This document shows positions 25,470 to 34,470 of a DNA stretch of 55,290 bases, piece by piece. The notes under the pieces are model-generated. The model saw nothing but the letters and a program-made list of their open reading frames with translations, made no database searches and was not told the DNA's origin. Origin of the DNA: Novosphingobium sp. (lineage in GTDB: Bacteria > Pseudomonadota > Alphaproteobacteria > Sphingomonadales > Sphingomonadaceae); the NCBI RefSeq assembly GCF_025351285.1, contig NZ_JANXWG010000131.1, forward strand, positions 1 to 55,290, in the 5' to 3' direction. Each line of letters opens with the position of its first letter. Within the stretch, counting starts at the first letter, position 1. Position numbers and translations under genes: made by a program.

Positions 25470-26402
25470 CTACTGGCCCTTTTGCATGGTTGACATCGGT
25501 TGCGACCTAACCGAGCCAGCCTGCTTTTGCCAGACGCGAACCCAGTCGATCACGAACCGCTTGGGAAATTCGCGCGTCGACACGCCGCCTGCCCCGCGTT
25601 TTTCGGCCAGGCCGCCGCCGATCGCCAGGTTGAAGATGAGGTAGAACGGCCGGTCGAAGGGCGCGCCCGGTGCTTTCGAACCCGCAGACCACCAGTCGCT
25701 GCTGCTGCGTTCGGCGTAAGTGCGGCCGTCGACTTGCCAGGAAATGCGATCGTTCTGCCATTCGATCGCGTACGTGTGAAAGCCCTCGAGAGCTTCGGGG
25801 ACGTGGACCTCGCTGCCGGAGTGGACATTTTTGGGCCAGTTCCCGCCGAAGTGCAGCGTGCCCAGGATCGTGTCCTCGCGGCCGCCCGGACAGGATTTGC
25901 ACGGCACCCCCAGGTTGACCGCTTCGAGCATGTCGATCTCACCCGACGCGGCCCACGCACCGTATGTGTCGTGTTCGGGCAGCATCCAGATCGCCGGCCA
26001 GGTGCCCTGCCCATGCGGCAGGCTGGCGCGCACTTCGATCCGGCCATAGCGCCAGCCGGCCTTGCCGCGCGTGGTCAGCTTGGCGGAGGTGAAATCGCGG
26101 GTGGCTTGCGCGTCCGGATCGGCGGCGCGTCTGCGCTGGTCCTCGGGCAAGGCCGGGCCGGTCGCGCGCTCGCGCCTTGCGGTGATGACGAGCTTGCCAT
26201 CCTCGATCGCGGCGTTGTGATTGTTCGCCGTGTAGCACTGGCGCTCGGCATTTCCGCCGCCCCAGCAATCGCCGTCGAAGCTCCATTTGGCGGTATCGAT
26301 CGCGGGTTTGTCGAATTCATCCGACCACACCAGATGCCACTCCTCCGCCGCAGCCGGTTGTGCCGCCAACAGCGACAGCACGGCCGCGGCCCCGGCGATC
26401 AT
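25470..26402 (-). CDS. GH16 endo-beta-1,3(4)-glucanase (laminarinase-like)
   Basis: A 310-residue secreted enzyme with a signal peptide ending near AAAEE and a GH16 beta-jelly-roll. The catalytic ExDxxE motif is at residues 155-160 (GEIDMLEAV), with the wider SGEIDMLE pattern of laminarinases. WSDEFDKPAIDTAKW at the N-terminus and FNLAIGGGLAEKR near the C-terminus are also typical. It would cut beta-1,3- or mixed-linkage glucan outside the cytoplasm. The ATG overlaps the stop of the halogenase gene (ATGA). It is a single-domain protein with no binding module. Confidence 0.92.
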   Translation of the reverse strand: MIAGAAAVLSLLAAQPAAAEEWHLVWSDEFDKPAIDTAKWSFDGDCWGGGNAERQCYTANNHNAAIEDGKLVITARRERATGPALPEDQRRRAADPDAQATRDFTSAKLTTRGKAGWRYGRIEVRASLPHGQGTWPAIWMLPEHDTYGAWAASGEIDMLEAVNLGVPCKSCPGGREDTILGTLHFGGNWPKNVHSGSEVHVPEALEGFHTYAIEWQNDRISWQVDGRTYAERSSSDWWSAGSKAPGAPFDRPFYLIFNLAIGGGLAEKRGAGGVSTREFPKRFVIDWVRVWQKQAGSVRSQPMSTMQKGQ

Positions 26403-27901
26403 GCCGCCTCGGCCTTGGCCGACGAGCAGTAGCGCGCAACATAGGCATGGTGATCGGGCAGGCCGGCAACGGTTTTCGCAACGCTTTCGCGCAGACCGCC
26501 GAGCAGATGCGCCAGTTCGTCGTCCGCCAGCTTGGTGGCGACAGGGTGATATGCTTGCGGCATGATGCCCTGCCCCATCATCACCTGCACCCAGCTATTT
26601 TCCGCGAAAAGTTCGTCGTTCTTGCGGAATACCCGCCCGGTTTCGCGGAACAGTTCGACTTTCTGGGTCAGGCTGTCGGGGATTTCCATGTCGGCGCACT
26701 GGCGCCAGAACGGACTGTCGCGCCGTTCGGTGGCCTTGTAGTGGAGCACCAGGAAATCACGGATCTGGACCATGTCGGTCATCTGCTGATCGTTGAATTC
26801 GGCCACATCGCGATCGCTGACTTCGCCCATCGGCAGCATGCGGATCAGCCGCAGGATTGCGCGCTGGATCAAGTGGATGCTGGTCGATTCGAGCGGTTCC
26901 ATGAAGCCGCCCGAAAGCCCGATCGCAATGCAGTTGCGATGCCACTGCTTGCGCCGTGCACCGGTGGTGAAACGGATGAAGTTGGGCTTGGTCAGTTGTT
27001 CGCCCTCGATCGTGGACAGCAGGCGTTCGAGCGCAGCATCCTGAGCGAGGTAGCGGCTGCAATAGACGATGCCGTTGCCCTGCCGGTGCTGGAGCGGGAT
27101 GCGCCATTGCCAGCCGGCATCGTGCGCGATCGCGCGGGTGTAAGGGATCGGCGGGCGCACGCTGGCAGTCTGCACCGCGATGGCCGAATCGCAGGGGAGG
27201 TAATGCGTCCAGTCGTCAAACCCGACATGGAGCGCGCCTTCGATCAGCAAGGCGCGAAACCCGGTGCAATCAAGGAACAGATCACCTTCGATCCGCTGCC
27301 CTGAATCGAGCACGAGCGCTTCGATCTTGCCGGAATCGCCGCTCAGCCGGACTTCGGCGATCCTGCCTTCGACCCGCCTGGCGCCATCGGCTTCGGCCAG
27401 CTTGCGCAGGAAGGCGGCATAGAGCGTGGAATCGAGCTGGTAGGCGTAATTCATGCGATTGTCGGGCAAGTGCGCGAACTTGCCCGCATAGGCCGCCTTC
27501 AGTTCGAGGCAGTAATCATCGAAGCTCCATTCGTGCCCTTTCGAAAGGCCGTGCATCCAGAAATGCTGGAAGCCCGCCGACCAGTGATCGCGGCCGGTGA
27601 CGCCGAATGAATGGAAGTACTTTTCCCCCTGGACCTTCCAGTTCTCGAACGAGATGCCCAGCTTGAAGGTCGCCTGCGTGGCGCTCATGAACTCGGCCTC
27701 GCCGATCCCGAGCAGGCGGTTATAGGTCACCAGCGGCGGGATCGTGCTTTCGCCCACGCCGACCGTGCCGATGGCATCGGATTCCACCAGCGTCAGTTCG
27801 ATCGCATCGCCCATCGTCCGCGCCAGCGCCGCGGCGGCCATCCAGCCGGCCGTTCCGCCCCCGGCAACCACGATCCGGCGCTTTGTGTATTCCTGCATCA
27901 T
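26399..27901 (-). CDS. Tryptophan-halogenase-like flavoprotein 1
   Basis: A 500-residue flavin-dependent halogenase homologue. The FAD site is GGGTAG (14-19). K80 in ATFKLGISFENW matches the lysine that activates hypohalous acid in PrnA/RebH. The diagnostic WxWxIP motif is complete (WQWRIP, 264-269), and E335/E338 lie in GGFMEPLEST. So all residues expected for halogenation are there. The natural substrate is unknown; free tryptophan need not be it. The start could be 27901 or 27898 (ATGATG); both overlap the stop of the cupin gene. The order halogenase-SapC-cupin-halogenase next to a TonB receptor is a recurring arrangement in Caulobacter, xanthomonads and sphingomonads. Confidence 0.9.
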   Translation of the reverse strand: MMQEYTKRRIVVAGGGTAGWMAAAALARTMGDAIELTLVESDAIGTVGVGESTIPPLVTYNRLLGIGEAEFMSATQATFKLGISFENWKVQGEKYFHSFGVTGRDHWSAGFQHFWMHGLSKGHEWSFDDYCLELKAAYAGKFAHLPDNRMNYAYQLDSTLYAAFLRKLAEADGARRVEGRIAEVRLSGDSGKIEALVLDSGQRIEGDLFLDCTGFRALLIEGALHVGFDDWTHYLPCDSAIAVQTASVRPPIPYTRAIAHDAGWQWRIPLQHRQGNGIVYCSRYLAQDAALERLLSTIEGEQLTKPNFIRFTTGARRKQWHRNCIAIGLSGGFMEPLESTSIHLIQRAILRLIRMLPMGEVSDRDVAEFNDQQMTDMVQIRDFLVLHYKATERRDSPFWRQCADMEIPDSLTQKVELFRETGRVFRKNDELFAENSWVQVMMGQGIMPQAYHPVATKLADDELAHLLGGLRESVAKTVAGLPDHHAYVARYCSSAKAEAA

Positions 27902-28938
27902 CGGCTCAATGTCCTGAGAAGAAACGATCGCAACCGCCCGGCGCCTTCCGCATCCAGCGGATCGAGCACACCGCGCGCTCCGGCTGGAATGTGGTCGGTC
28001 ACCAGTGGTCCGTTTTCGAAGACGTAGTGGTTGAACAGCGCGTGCCAGATCGCCTTGTCTGCGGGCGGCAGATCACGGATCGAGAGGATCGCGTGGTTGA
28101 GCGCGTCCTGCGGCTGCCCCAGAAAGCGCGGCGTCTCGCGCCACCAGTAATTGAGCAGCGCATTGAAGCGGGCCATCCCTTCGACGTGGTGCCACCACAT
28201 CGAAGGGATGAACACCGCGTCGCCCGGCTCCAGCTCGGCCACCTGGGCATGATTCAGCGCCTCTGCGAAACGCGGGTGTGCGGCCGGGTCCGGCGCGTGG
28301 AAATCGACCATGCTGACGGCGCGGCCGGCGGGCGTGTTGTCGATCGGGCCAAGGTACAAGTTGGCGAACTGCTCGGGCGGAAACAGCGTGAAGCGGCGCC
28401 GACCCACCACGCAACAGGCCAGGTTATCGGGAAAATCATTGTGCGCCGCGATCCGCGTTTGCGTGCCGATCCACAAACTGGTCAGCGGCTCGCGACTGCC
28501 GAGGTCGATCCGGTTTTCTTCCCCAACACGTTCGAAATGCGCCGGAACATCGATCGAGCCGAGATAGATCGTCGGCGGTTCGGCACGGTCTTCGTTGGCA
28601 TCGATGCCGGCGAAGATATCGGCGAGCTTGCCCCGCGCGGTGTGGAAATTCATGTCCATGCCGGCGTCGTAAAACAGGCGGCCGTCGTGCCCCGGCGAGC
28701 CGATCGAAACCGTGAACGGAACCGCAAGCGCCCGTTCCAGCAAGTATTCGCGCGCATCGCGCGGCGATCGCAGCCCGGCCTGCACCAGCGGCCAGTCCGC
28801 GGCCAGCCCGCGGATCACGAACGGATCGCGCGCACCGTGCAACAAGGCATCGAGCGACGCCGCGTCCCCTGCCTGCCGTTCGGCAACCGCCGTCAGTCCG
28901 GCGAAGGTGGACGGATCGTGCTCAGCCACCAGCGACAC
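27898..28938 (-). CDS. Cupin-like (JmjC/FIH-type) probable Fe(II)/2OG oxygenase
   Basis: A 346-residue protein with a cupin-8/JmjC-like fold. H166-x-D168 (RIAAHNDFPDN) and a distal histidine at 250 or 251 (SMWWHHVEG) would form the iron site, and the VGRRRFTLFPPEQ strand is typical. Members of this fold hydroxylate protein side chains or small molecules. The GTG at 28938 is chosen because AGGAA lies just before it and it overlaps the end of the SapC gene. A longer reading without similarity exists upstream. It sits between SapC and halogenase 1 with overlapping codons on both sides. Its substrate is unknown. Confidence 0.85.
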   Translation of the reverse strand: MSLVAEHDPSTFAGLTAVAERQAGDAASLDALLHGARDPFVIRGLAADWPLVQAGLRSPRDAREYLLERALAVPFTVSIGSPGHDGRLFYDAGMDMNFHTARGKLADIFAGIDANEDRAEPPTIYLGSIDVPAHFERVGEENRIDLGSREPLTSLWIGTQTRIAAHNDFPDNLACCVVGRRRFTLFPPEQFANLYLGPIDNTPAGRAVSMVDFHAPDPAAHPRFAEALNHAQVAELEPGDAVFIPSMWWHHVEGMARFNALLNYWWRETPRFLGQPQDALNHAILSIRDLPPADKAIWHALFNHYVFENGPLVTDHIPAGARGVLDPLDAEGAGRLRSFLLRTLSR

Positions 28939-29641
28939 GCGCGTTCCTGCGCGCCACGAGTTCAGCAAACTGCGACAGCGATGCCATCGCCATGAAGATC
29001 GGTTGCAGGTGCCCGCTGGCATGCAGCGATTGCAGCGCTTCGCCATCGAGTTGCGCCAACCGGTCTTCGTCGATCGTGTGGTACCCAACGAGCGAATTCT
29101 TCGAACCGTCGTTCAACGCCACTTCGAGCGTGAACGGTTCGAGCAGCGCATGGCGTTCGAGATCGGCGAAAAACGCCTCGCTCTGGCGGTAGCCGTGATC
29201 CAGGTCGCCAAGCTGTTCGGCCATGGCTTCGAGATAGGGCGTGGGCTTGCCATGCTCGTCGAACACCCGGACGCCCTCGCCGCCGTTGGCGATACGCGGG
29301 TGGCTGGTGTCCAGATGGACTTGCGCGTCGCCATCCTCGGCGATCCGCTGCCCGATCAGGAACGGCTGGATGGCGAGCGAAAGCGGGCGATATCCGGCAT
29401 CCCAGCGGTCGCCGTCGAGAAACAGGTTCTCGCCGTTGTCGAAGCCGAACAGCGCGAGCGCCGAGATCCTGCCGCTTTCGAGATCGCGGCGGAACACGAT
29501 CGGGAAATGCGCCTGCACCCGGCGGAACTCGATCGGCACGGTGAAGCACGCCATGACATTGTCGCCATATTCGGCGCCGGCGCCGGTGTGAACGCGCAAT
29601 TCGGCATGGTCCGCGTTGGTCAGGATCTGGTGCGTGCTCAT
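28922..29641 (-). CDS. SapC family protein
   Basis: A 239-residue protein of the SapC family, named after a Campylobacter S-layer-associated gene. It has the family core [40 protein letters not shown] and the C-terminal [15 protein letters not shown]. There is no signal peptide, so it is probably cytoplasmic. Its biochemical role is not established. It is locked between halogenase 2 (ATGA overlap) and the cupin gene (17-base overlap), so it is likely made together with them. Confidence 0.88.
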   Translation of the reverse strand: MSTHQILTNADHAELRVHTGAGAEYGDNVMACFTVPIEFRRVQAHFPIVFRRDLESGRISALALFGFDNGENLFLDGDRWDAGYRPLSLAIQPFLIGQRIAEDGDAQVHLDTSHPRIANGGEGVRVFDEHGKPTPYLEAMAEQLGDLDHGYRQSEAFFADLERHALLEPFTLEVALNDGSKNSLVGYHTIDEDRLAQLDGEALQSLHASGHLQPIFMAMASLSQFAELVARRNARVAGG

Positions 29642-31185
29642 CGTCCGGCAAGTCCTTCACGGGCCGTCTGCGCCTGCTGATGTGCAGCGGCAGCGGTAAA
29701 ATAGTCGCGGTTGGCGGGCAGTGCCGAAGCCAGAGCCTTGGCCCGCTGCCCGATCTCGTCGAGCATCGGGTTGCGTTCAGGTGCAACGGCCTGCTGCGGC
29801 GGGGGAAAGCCCATGCCGTAAAGCACGTATTGCTGGCTGGCCGATGGGAATATCTCGTCCACTTGCGCAAGATCCCAGGTCGAAGGCGGCTGGTCGCGCC
29901 ACAGGGCAAGGTTTTCGGCCAGTCGCGCGGGGATGCTAGCAGGCGCCCTTTGCGCCAGCCAGTACGGCTCCTCGCGGCGGCTGAGGACATAGTGCAGCTT
30001 GAGAAACTCGACGATCCGGTCCCAGCGATAGCGGAACAAGTCGTTGAACCGGCGCGCGTGGATATCCATCGCCGCGCGACTGCGGGGAAAGTTGTCTGCC
30101 AGCGCCTGGATCGACAGTTCGATCAGCACGATCGCCGATGCTTCGAGCGGTTCGATGAAGCCGGCCGACAAGCCGACCGCCACGCAGTTGCCCTGCCAGA
30201 AACGAGCCCGGTGCCCTGTAGCAAAAGCCAGCTTGCGCGGCCGCAATTGCGCTTGGTCTGCGGCCGGGCAGCGCGCTTGCACATATTCGCGCAAGGTGCG
30301 TTCCGCCCCGTCGTCGGACAGGAAGCGCGAACTGTAGACGCAGCCGATGCCGCGACGGGTGGGCAAGCCGATGTCCCACAGCCAGCCCGCTTCGTGCGCA
30401 GTGCCGATGGTTTGCGATGCAACCGCGCTGCCGGGTTCCACCGGCACTTGCACGGCCAGCGCGCGATCGTTGAACGACACGTCCGACCGATCGACCCATT
30501 CGACCCCGCAATGATCGCCGATCAGGATGGCCGCCTGGCCCGAACAGTCGATGAAGAAATCGCCGGGCAACGGCGCCCGATCGCGCAAGCGCAGCGAAGC
30601 GATATCGCCATCGCCCGAGGTTTCGACGCCATCGACCAGCGCCGCGACGTGCGTGATCCCCAGCTTGCCGGTGCCGTGGCGCGCCAGCAGGTTCGCAAAC
30701 TTGCCGGCATCGAGATGGTATCCGTAATTCAGTGCGCCGGCGTAGTCGGGCATCGTCCGCTGCCGCGGCGCCAGGTTGCGCTGGCAGACCACGTGTTGCG
30801 CGGTCATGGTCGCAGCGAAGGGCTGACCGGCGGCTTGGTCCTGCCAGGCGGCCAGGTGATCGCGCATGTCGCCGGGCGGGGGCGCGGTGAAGGGATGCAG
30901 GTAACTGTCAGCGGCCGACCCGTCGAGCCAGCCATCGAAGCGCGAGCCCTGCTTGAACGCGGCATCGCATTCGCGCAGAAAATCGCTTTCAGCGATGCCG
31001 ATCGTCGCCAGCGTGGCGCGCATCGTCGGCCAGGTGCCCTCGCCCACGCCGATCGTGGGGATGCCCGGAGCCTCGACGAGGGTGACCGACAAGTGCGGGT
31101 GCCGCGCGGCAAGCAGGCAGGCCGAAAGCCAGCCTGCGGTTCCGCCGCCCACTATCACGACACGCTGAATGCTACCGACCATCAT
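29638..31185 (-). CDS. Tryptophan-halogenase-like flavoprotein 2 (variant WxWxI motif)
   Basis: A 515-residue flavin-dependent halogenase homologue. The FAD motif GGGTAG is at residues 13-18 and the catalytic-type lysine is K78 ([13 protein letters not shown]). The WxWxIP motif reads WLWDIG (268-273), so the proline is replaced by glycine. [11 protein letters not shown] is conserved. It is only distantly similar to halogenase 1, so the pair may work on different positions or substrates. The start is uncertain: ATG 31185 fits the FAD strand, but no clear ribosome site is seen, and 31206 is also possible. It is the first gene of the cassette, after the terminator of the TonB receptor gene. Confidence 0.87.
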   Translation of the reverse strand: MMVGSIQRVVIVGGGTAGWLSACLLAARHPHLSVTLVEAPGIPTIGVGEGTWPTMRATLATIGIAESDFLRECDAAFKQGSRFDGWLDGSAADSYLHPFTAPPPGDMRDHLAAWQDQAAGQPFAATMTAQHVVCQRNLAPRQRTMPDYAGALNYGYHLDAGKFANLLARHGTGKLGITHVAALVDGVETSGDGDIASLRLRDRAPLPGDFFIDCSGQAAILIGDHCGVEWVDRSDVSFNDRALAVQVPVEPGSAVASQTIGTAHEAGWLWDIGLPTRRGIGCVYSSRFLSDDGAERTLREYVQARCPAADQAQLRPRKLAFATGHRARFWQGNCVAVGLSAGFIEPLEASAIVLIELSIQALADNFPRSRAAMDIHARRFNDLFRYRWDRIVEFLKLHYVLSRREEPYWLAQRAPASIPARLAENLALWRDQPPSTWDLAQVDEIFPSASQQYVLYGMGFPPPQQAVAPERNPMLDEIGQRAKALASALPANRDYFTAAAAHQQAQTAREGLAGR

Positions 31186-31226
31186 GCAAAAGACCATAGC
31201 CGACATTCGGCTGGTTCAAGGGCAAA

Positions 31227-31255
31227 AGAGTCGCACTGACGGGCAGTGCGACTCT
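31227..31255 (-). terminator. Intrinsic terminator of the TonB receptor gene
   Basis: A perfect 12-bp stem (AGAGTCGCACTG with CAGTGCGACTCT, five-base loop) is followed on the minus strand by TTTT. It lies 35 bases after the receptor stop and before the halogenase 2 start. Expression of the cassette therefore needs readthrough or its own promoter. Confidence 0.85.
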
Positions 31256-31290
31256 GTTGAGGAGGCTAATGGCAGACCGGTCAGTTCACA

Positions 31291-34236
31291 TCAGAATGCA
31301 TACCGGAGGCCCGCTGCGTAACGGCCATAACCCGGGGCCGAGAAGAACACGGTCTGATCGTTGCGCATATGGCCGCGACGGGACGCATTGGTCACGTTGA
31401 TGCCTTCAGCAAAGACCGTGAAGCCCTTGCGGAATTCGTAACTCGCGCTGATGTCGAACTGCCCATAGGGATTGGTGTAGTAAGGATCGAAGCCGTAACC
31501 CGCAAGGAAGCCGGCGCGCCAGTTGTAGGCAACGCGGGCCTGGAACCCGTGCTCGTCATAGTAAAGCACAGCGTTGGCGCTGTCACTCACGCCATTCACA
31601 GCAAACTGTGGCACCGTATAGCGCAGTGCATTGTTGTAGTTGGTATCGCTGTTGACAATGGTATAGTTCAGGATTGTTCCGAACCCGGTATCCCAGAAGC
31701 TGTTCTGGATCGCGAACTCGAAACCTGACAGCTTGGCCGTCTGGTTGCTGTTGGTCGGCTGGGTGATCACGAAATTGACCAGCGGATCGGTGGATTGTCC
31801 GATCACGCCGCCCGTCGCCGCATCGATCGTTGATGGGTACTTCGCCGCGATATATGCCAGCAGGGCGGCCGGCGTAGCGTTGGCTCCCAGTGCCGTCCGC
31901 GCCTCGGCGGCGTGCGGGCCCGCTGCGGCGTTGGTCAGGCCGAACTCGGGCGTGTTGACCGTGGTGTTGCTGATGAAGTTGCTGACGTTCTTGTGGAAAT
32001 AGCCCACCGAAATGTAGCTGTCGCGCTTGTAGTACCATTCCGCCGACAGATCGATGTTCTTGGACTTGTAAGGCAACAGGCCCGGATTGCCGCTGCCGCC
32101 GGTGCTCCCGCCGATCCGGATCGGTGAATCGAGCGTAGTGCCGCCCTGCAGGCTCCCATAATCGGGCCGGGTGATGGTCTGGCTGTACGATGCGCGCAGC
32201 TTGACGTTGCGGATCGGCGTGAGATCGAAATCGATCGCGGGCAGCCAGTTGTTGTAGTTGCCCTTCAGCGTGGCAAAGCCCGAGGCAGTGCCGTAGATGA
32301 TCGAGGTTTCGTTACCGCCGGTCCACACGGTGCCGGTCGGGATGGGGACCAGCGCCGACGAATTGATCCTCGTGCGTTCATAGCGCAGGCCAAGCCGCAC
32401 GTTTGCCGGCCCGGCGAGCAAGTCGAACCGGTGAGTCGTCTGGATATAGGGCGCGAGGGTCTTTTCCTCGATCCGGCGATCGGCCGTGTACTTGGCAAGG
32501 CAGGTTCCCGCCTGCGCCGCAGCCGCGCAAATCCCCAGGTTCGAGTTGAGCAGGCCGATCAGCGATTCGGTGTTGATCTTGAAGTAATTGGGAATAATCC
32601 CCGACGCGTTCGAACCGTCGATCCCGCCAAGCCGGTTGGGCAGGCTCGTGATCGTGTACAGGCTGTCCGGGGTTTGCGCCGCCGACAAGGTTCCACCCCA
32701 GGTGTCGTTCTGGATGAAACCAAAGGCCGTACGGACCTTGTTGTCCGTATAACCCACGCCGAAATCGAGGCTCTTGATGAATGACGAGTCGAAATCATAG
32801 CTGCCCTTGAACGAGGCCTCGTTGATCTCGTCGCGCATGTAGGCGTTGCGGAAGGCGTTCCCGGCCGGACGAATGTTCGATGCGGCGATTTCCGAACCCG
32901 GATACATCGCCACCGAAATGACGGGCAGAGCCGTGGTGAAGTCGACCCGCTGGTTCTTGATGCCATAGATCGCGCTGCCGACTGCGATGTTGCTGCCGTA
33001 AGGGCTCGTCGGCTTGCTCTCGGCGGTCGAATGATGGCCGTCGAGGGTCAGGCGCAGGCCGCCCGGTCCCTTCCAGTCGAGATTGCCGCCGATCGACTTG
33101 TTGATCGACCGGTTGGCCGCGACCGCACCGGTGATGGCCAGATCCTTGCCTTCGGCCTGAGCGAAATTTTCGGCATAGAAGTTCGGGCCCGCCGCAGGAC
33201 CGTTGGTCCAACTGCTGGTGGTGTCGTTGTGGTTGAACCAGATGCCGATGCTGTTGGTGCGGGCGTTTACGGTGTTCTGCGAGAACGTGTAGTCAACCGT
33301 TGCCGACAGGTTGTCGGTCGGCTTGACCTGCAACACCAACTGGCCGTTGATCCGCTCGCGATCGGTGTCGGTCAGGTCGTAACCGGCATTCTGCGGAACC
33401 TGATAGACGTCGGTCGCCTTCGGGCGATTGGTGATGTTGGCGTAACGCGGATCACCCGGCATGGCGAGCGAACCCCAGTTGTTCTCGCTGCCCAGATAAC
33501 CTTCGCGCCAGCCGGCGTTGAACTGTGCCTGGCTCGACCGGCGGCGCTGGTACGAACCGGTGGCCAGGACGCCGATCCGGTTGTCTGCAAAGGTGTCGCT
33601 GATGATGCCCGAAACTTCGGGAGAAACCTTGCTGCCTTCGAAGCGCGAGGTGTCGTACACGGCCTTGACGCCGATGCTGCCCTTGAAGCCCGGTCGATCG
33701 AGCGGGCGCGGGGTCTTGATGTTGATGACCGAGCCGATGCCGCCCGTCGGCAGCGATGCGCGGCCCGACTTGTAGACTTCGACCGACGCGACGCCCTCTG
33801 AAGCCAGATTGCCGAAATCGAAGCTGCGCGAGGCCGGCACGCCGCTGCCAAGGCTTGACGCCGGCATCTGGCGGCCGTTCAGCAGGACCAGGTTGAAATC
33901 GGGGCCGAAGCCGCGAACGGTAACGGTCGATCCTTCGCCATTGCTGCGGTCGATCGACACGCCGGTGATGCGCTGGAGCGATTCGGCCAGGTTGGTGTCG
34001 GGGAACTTGCCGATGTCTTCGGCGGAAATGGCATCGACAACGCCTTGCCCGTCGCGCTTGAGATCGAGCGATTTCGCCAGGCTGGCGCGGATGCCCGATA
34101 CGACGATTTCGTCAGGGTTGGCGCGCGCTTCGGGTGCGGCGTTCTGCGCGAAAGCCGGCTGCATGCCGATGGTCAGTGCAACGGCCGAAACACTCAACAT
34201 GAGCTGGCCAAAAGCGAGCGTGCGCGGTGCCTTCAT
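31291..34236 (-). CDS. TonB-dependent receptor (glucan uptake type)
   Basis: A 981-residue outer-membrane receptor. The signal peptide ends near QPAFAQN. The plug starts with DEIVVSGIRASLAKSLDLKR, the pattern of the Caulobacter/sphingomonad carbohydrate TonB receptor group. NLAESLQRITGVSIDRSNGEG and VTVRGFGPDFNLVLLNGRQMP follow. The barrel ends in YAAGLRYAF. ATG 34236 follows AGGGGA. The GH16/GH3 context suggests import of beta-glucan oligosaccharides. Two AACGTT-centred sites overlap the probable promoter, so the LacI protein should repress it. A strong terminator closes the gene. Confidence 0.92.
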   Translation of the reverse strand: MKAPRTLAFGQLMLSVSAVALTIGMQPAFAQNAAPEARANPDEIVVSGIRASLAKSLDLKRDGQGVVDAISAEDIGKFPDTNLAESLQRITGVSIDRSNGEGSTVTVRGFGPDFNLVLLNGRQMPASSLGSGVPASRSFDFGNLASEGVASVEVYKSGRASLPTGGIGSVINIKTPRPLDRPGFKGSIGVKAVYDTSRFEGSKVSPEVSGIISDTFADNRIGVLATGSYQRRRSSQAQFNAGWREGYLGSENNWGSLAMPGDPRYANITNRPKATDVYQVPQNAGYDLTDTDRERINGQLVLQVKPTDNLSATVDYTFSQNTVNARTNSIGIWFNHNDTTSSWTNGPAAGPNFYAENFAQAEGKDLAITGAVAANRSINKSIGGNLDWKGPGGLRLTLDGHHSTAESKPTSPYGSNIAVGSAIYGIKNQRVDFTTALPVISVAMYPGSEIAASNIRPAGNAFRNAYMRDEINEASFKGSYDFDSSFIKSLDFGVGYTDNKVRTAFGFIQNDTWGGTLSAAQTPDSLYTITSLPNRLGGIDGSNASGIIPNYFKINTESLIGLLNSNLGICAAAAQAGTCLAKYTADRRIEEKTLAPYIQTTHRFDLLAGPANVRLGLRYERTRINSSALVPIPTGTVWTGGNETSIIYGTASGFATLKGNYNNWLPAIDFDLTPIRNVKLRASYSQTITRPDYGSLQGGTTLDSPIRIGGSTGGSGNPGLLPYKSKNIDLSAEWYYKRDSYISVGYFHKNVSNFISNTTVNTPEFGLTNAAAGPHAAEARTALGANATPAALLAYIAAKYPSTIDAATGGVIGQSTDPLVNFVITQPTNSNQTAKLSGFEFAIQNSFWDTGFGTILNYTIVNSDTNYNNALRYTVPQFAVNGVSDSANAVLYYDEHGFQARVAYNWRAGFLAGYGFDPYYTNPYGQFDISASYEFRKGFTVFAEGINVTNASRRGHMRNDQTVFFSAPGYGRYAAGLRYAF

Positions 34237-34287
34237 TTTCGATTCCCCTCCCCGATTCTGCACGATCCATTGTTCGAGATCGCTGAT

Positions 34288-34326
34288 TGTGAACGTTCCC
34301 CTAAATGATAACGTTCACTTGGTCAA
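34288..34326 (-). promoter_or_regulatory. Promoter region of the TonB receptor with two LacI operators
   Basis: On the minus strand, TTGACC (34326-34321) can serve as a -35 box. TGATAACGTTCAC (34306-34318) lies between -35 and -10, and TGTGAACGTTCCC (34288-34300) follows 18 bases away. The sites match those before GH3, and the layout fits classical repression. Confidence 0.6.
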
Positions 34327-34470
34327 GGGTAGTCGTCTTTTCCATTCGTGATGATCGCAGGATTTGTCGAGGGCGTTGCGCGGTATCGATCAGGCCGGTT
34401 TCGGCCTCAACGGGGCGCCACTGCGATCACTCGCACGCCAGGGTTCCGGAATTCGGGATACAGGTCGGCG

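Noticed and set aside
31747..34263. Frameshift in the large TonB receptor
   Set aside because: The frame is continuous from the signal peptide to the aromatic C-terminal residue; other-frame open stretches are shadows.
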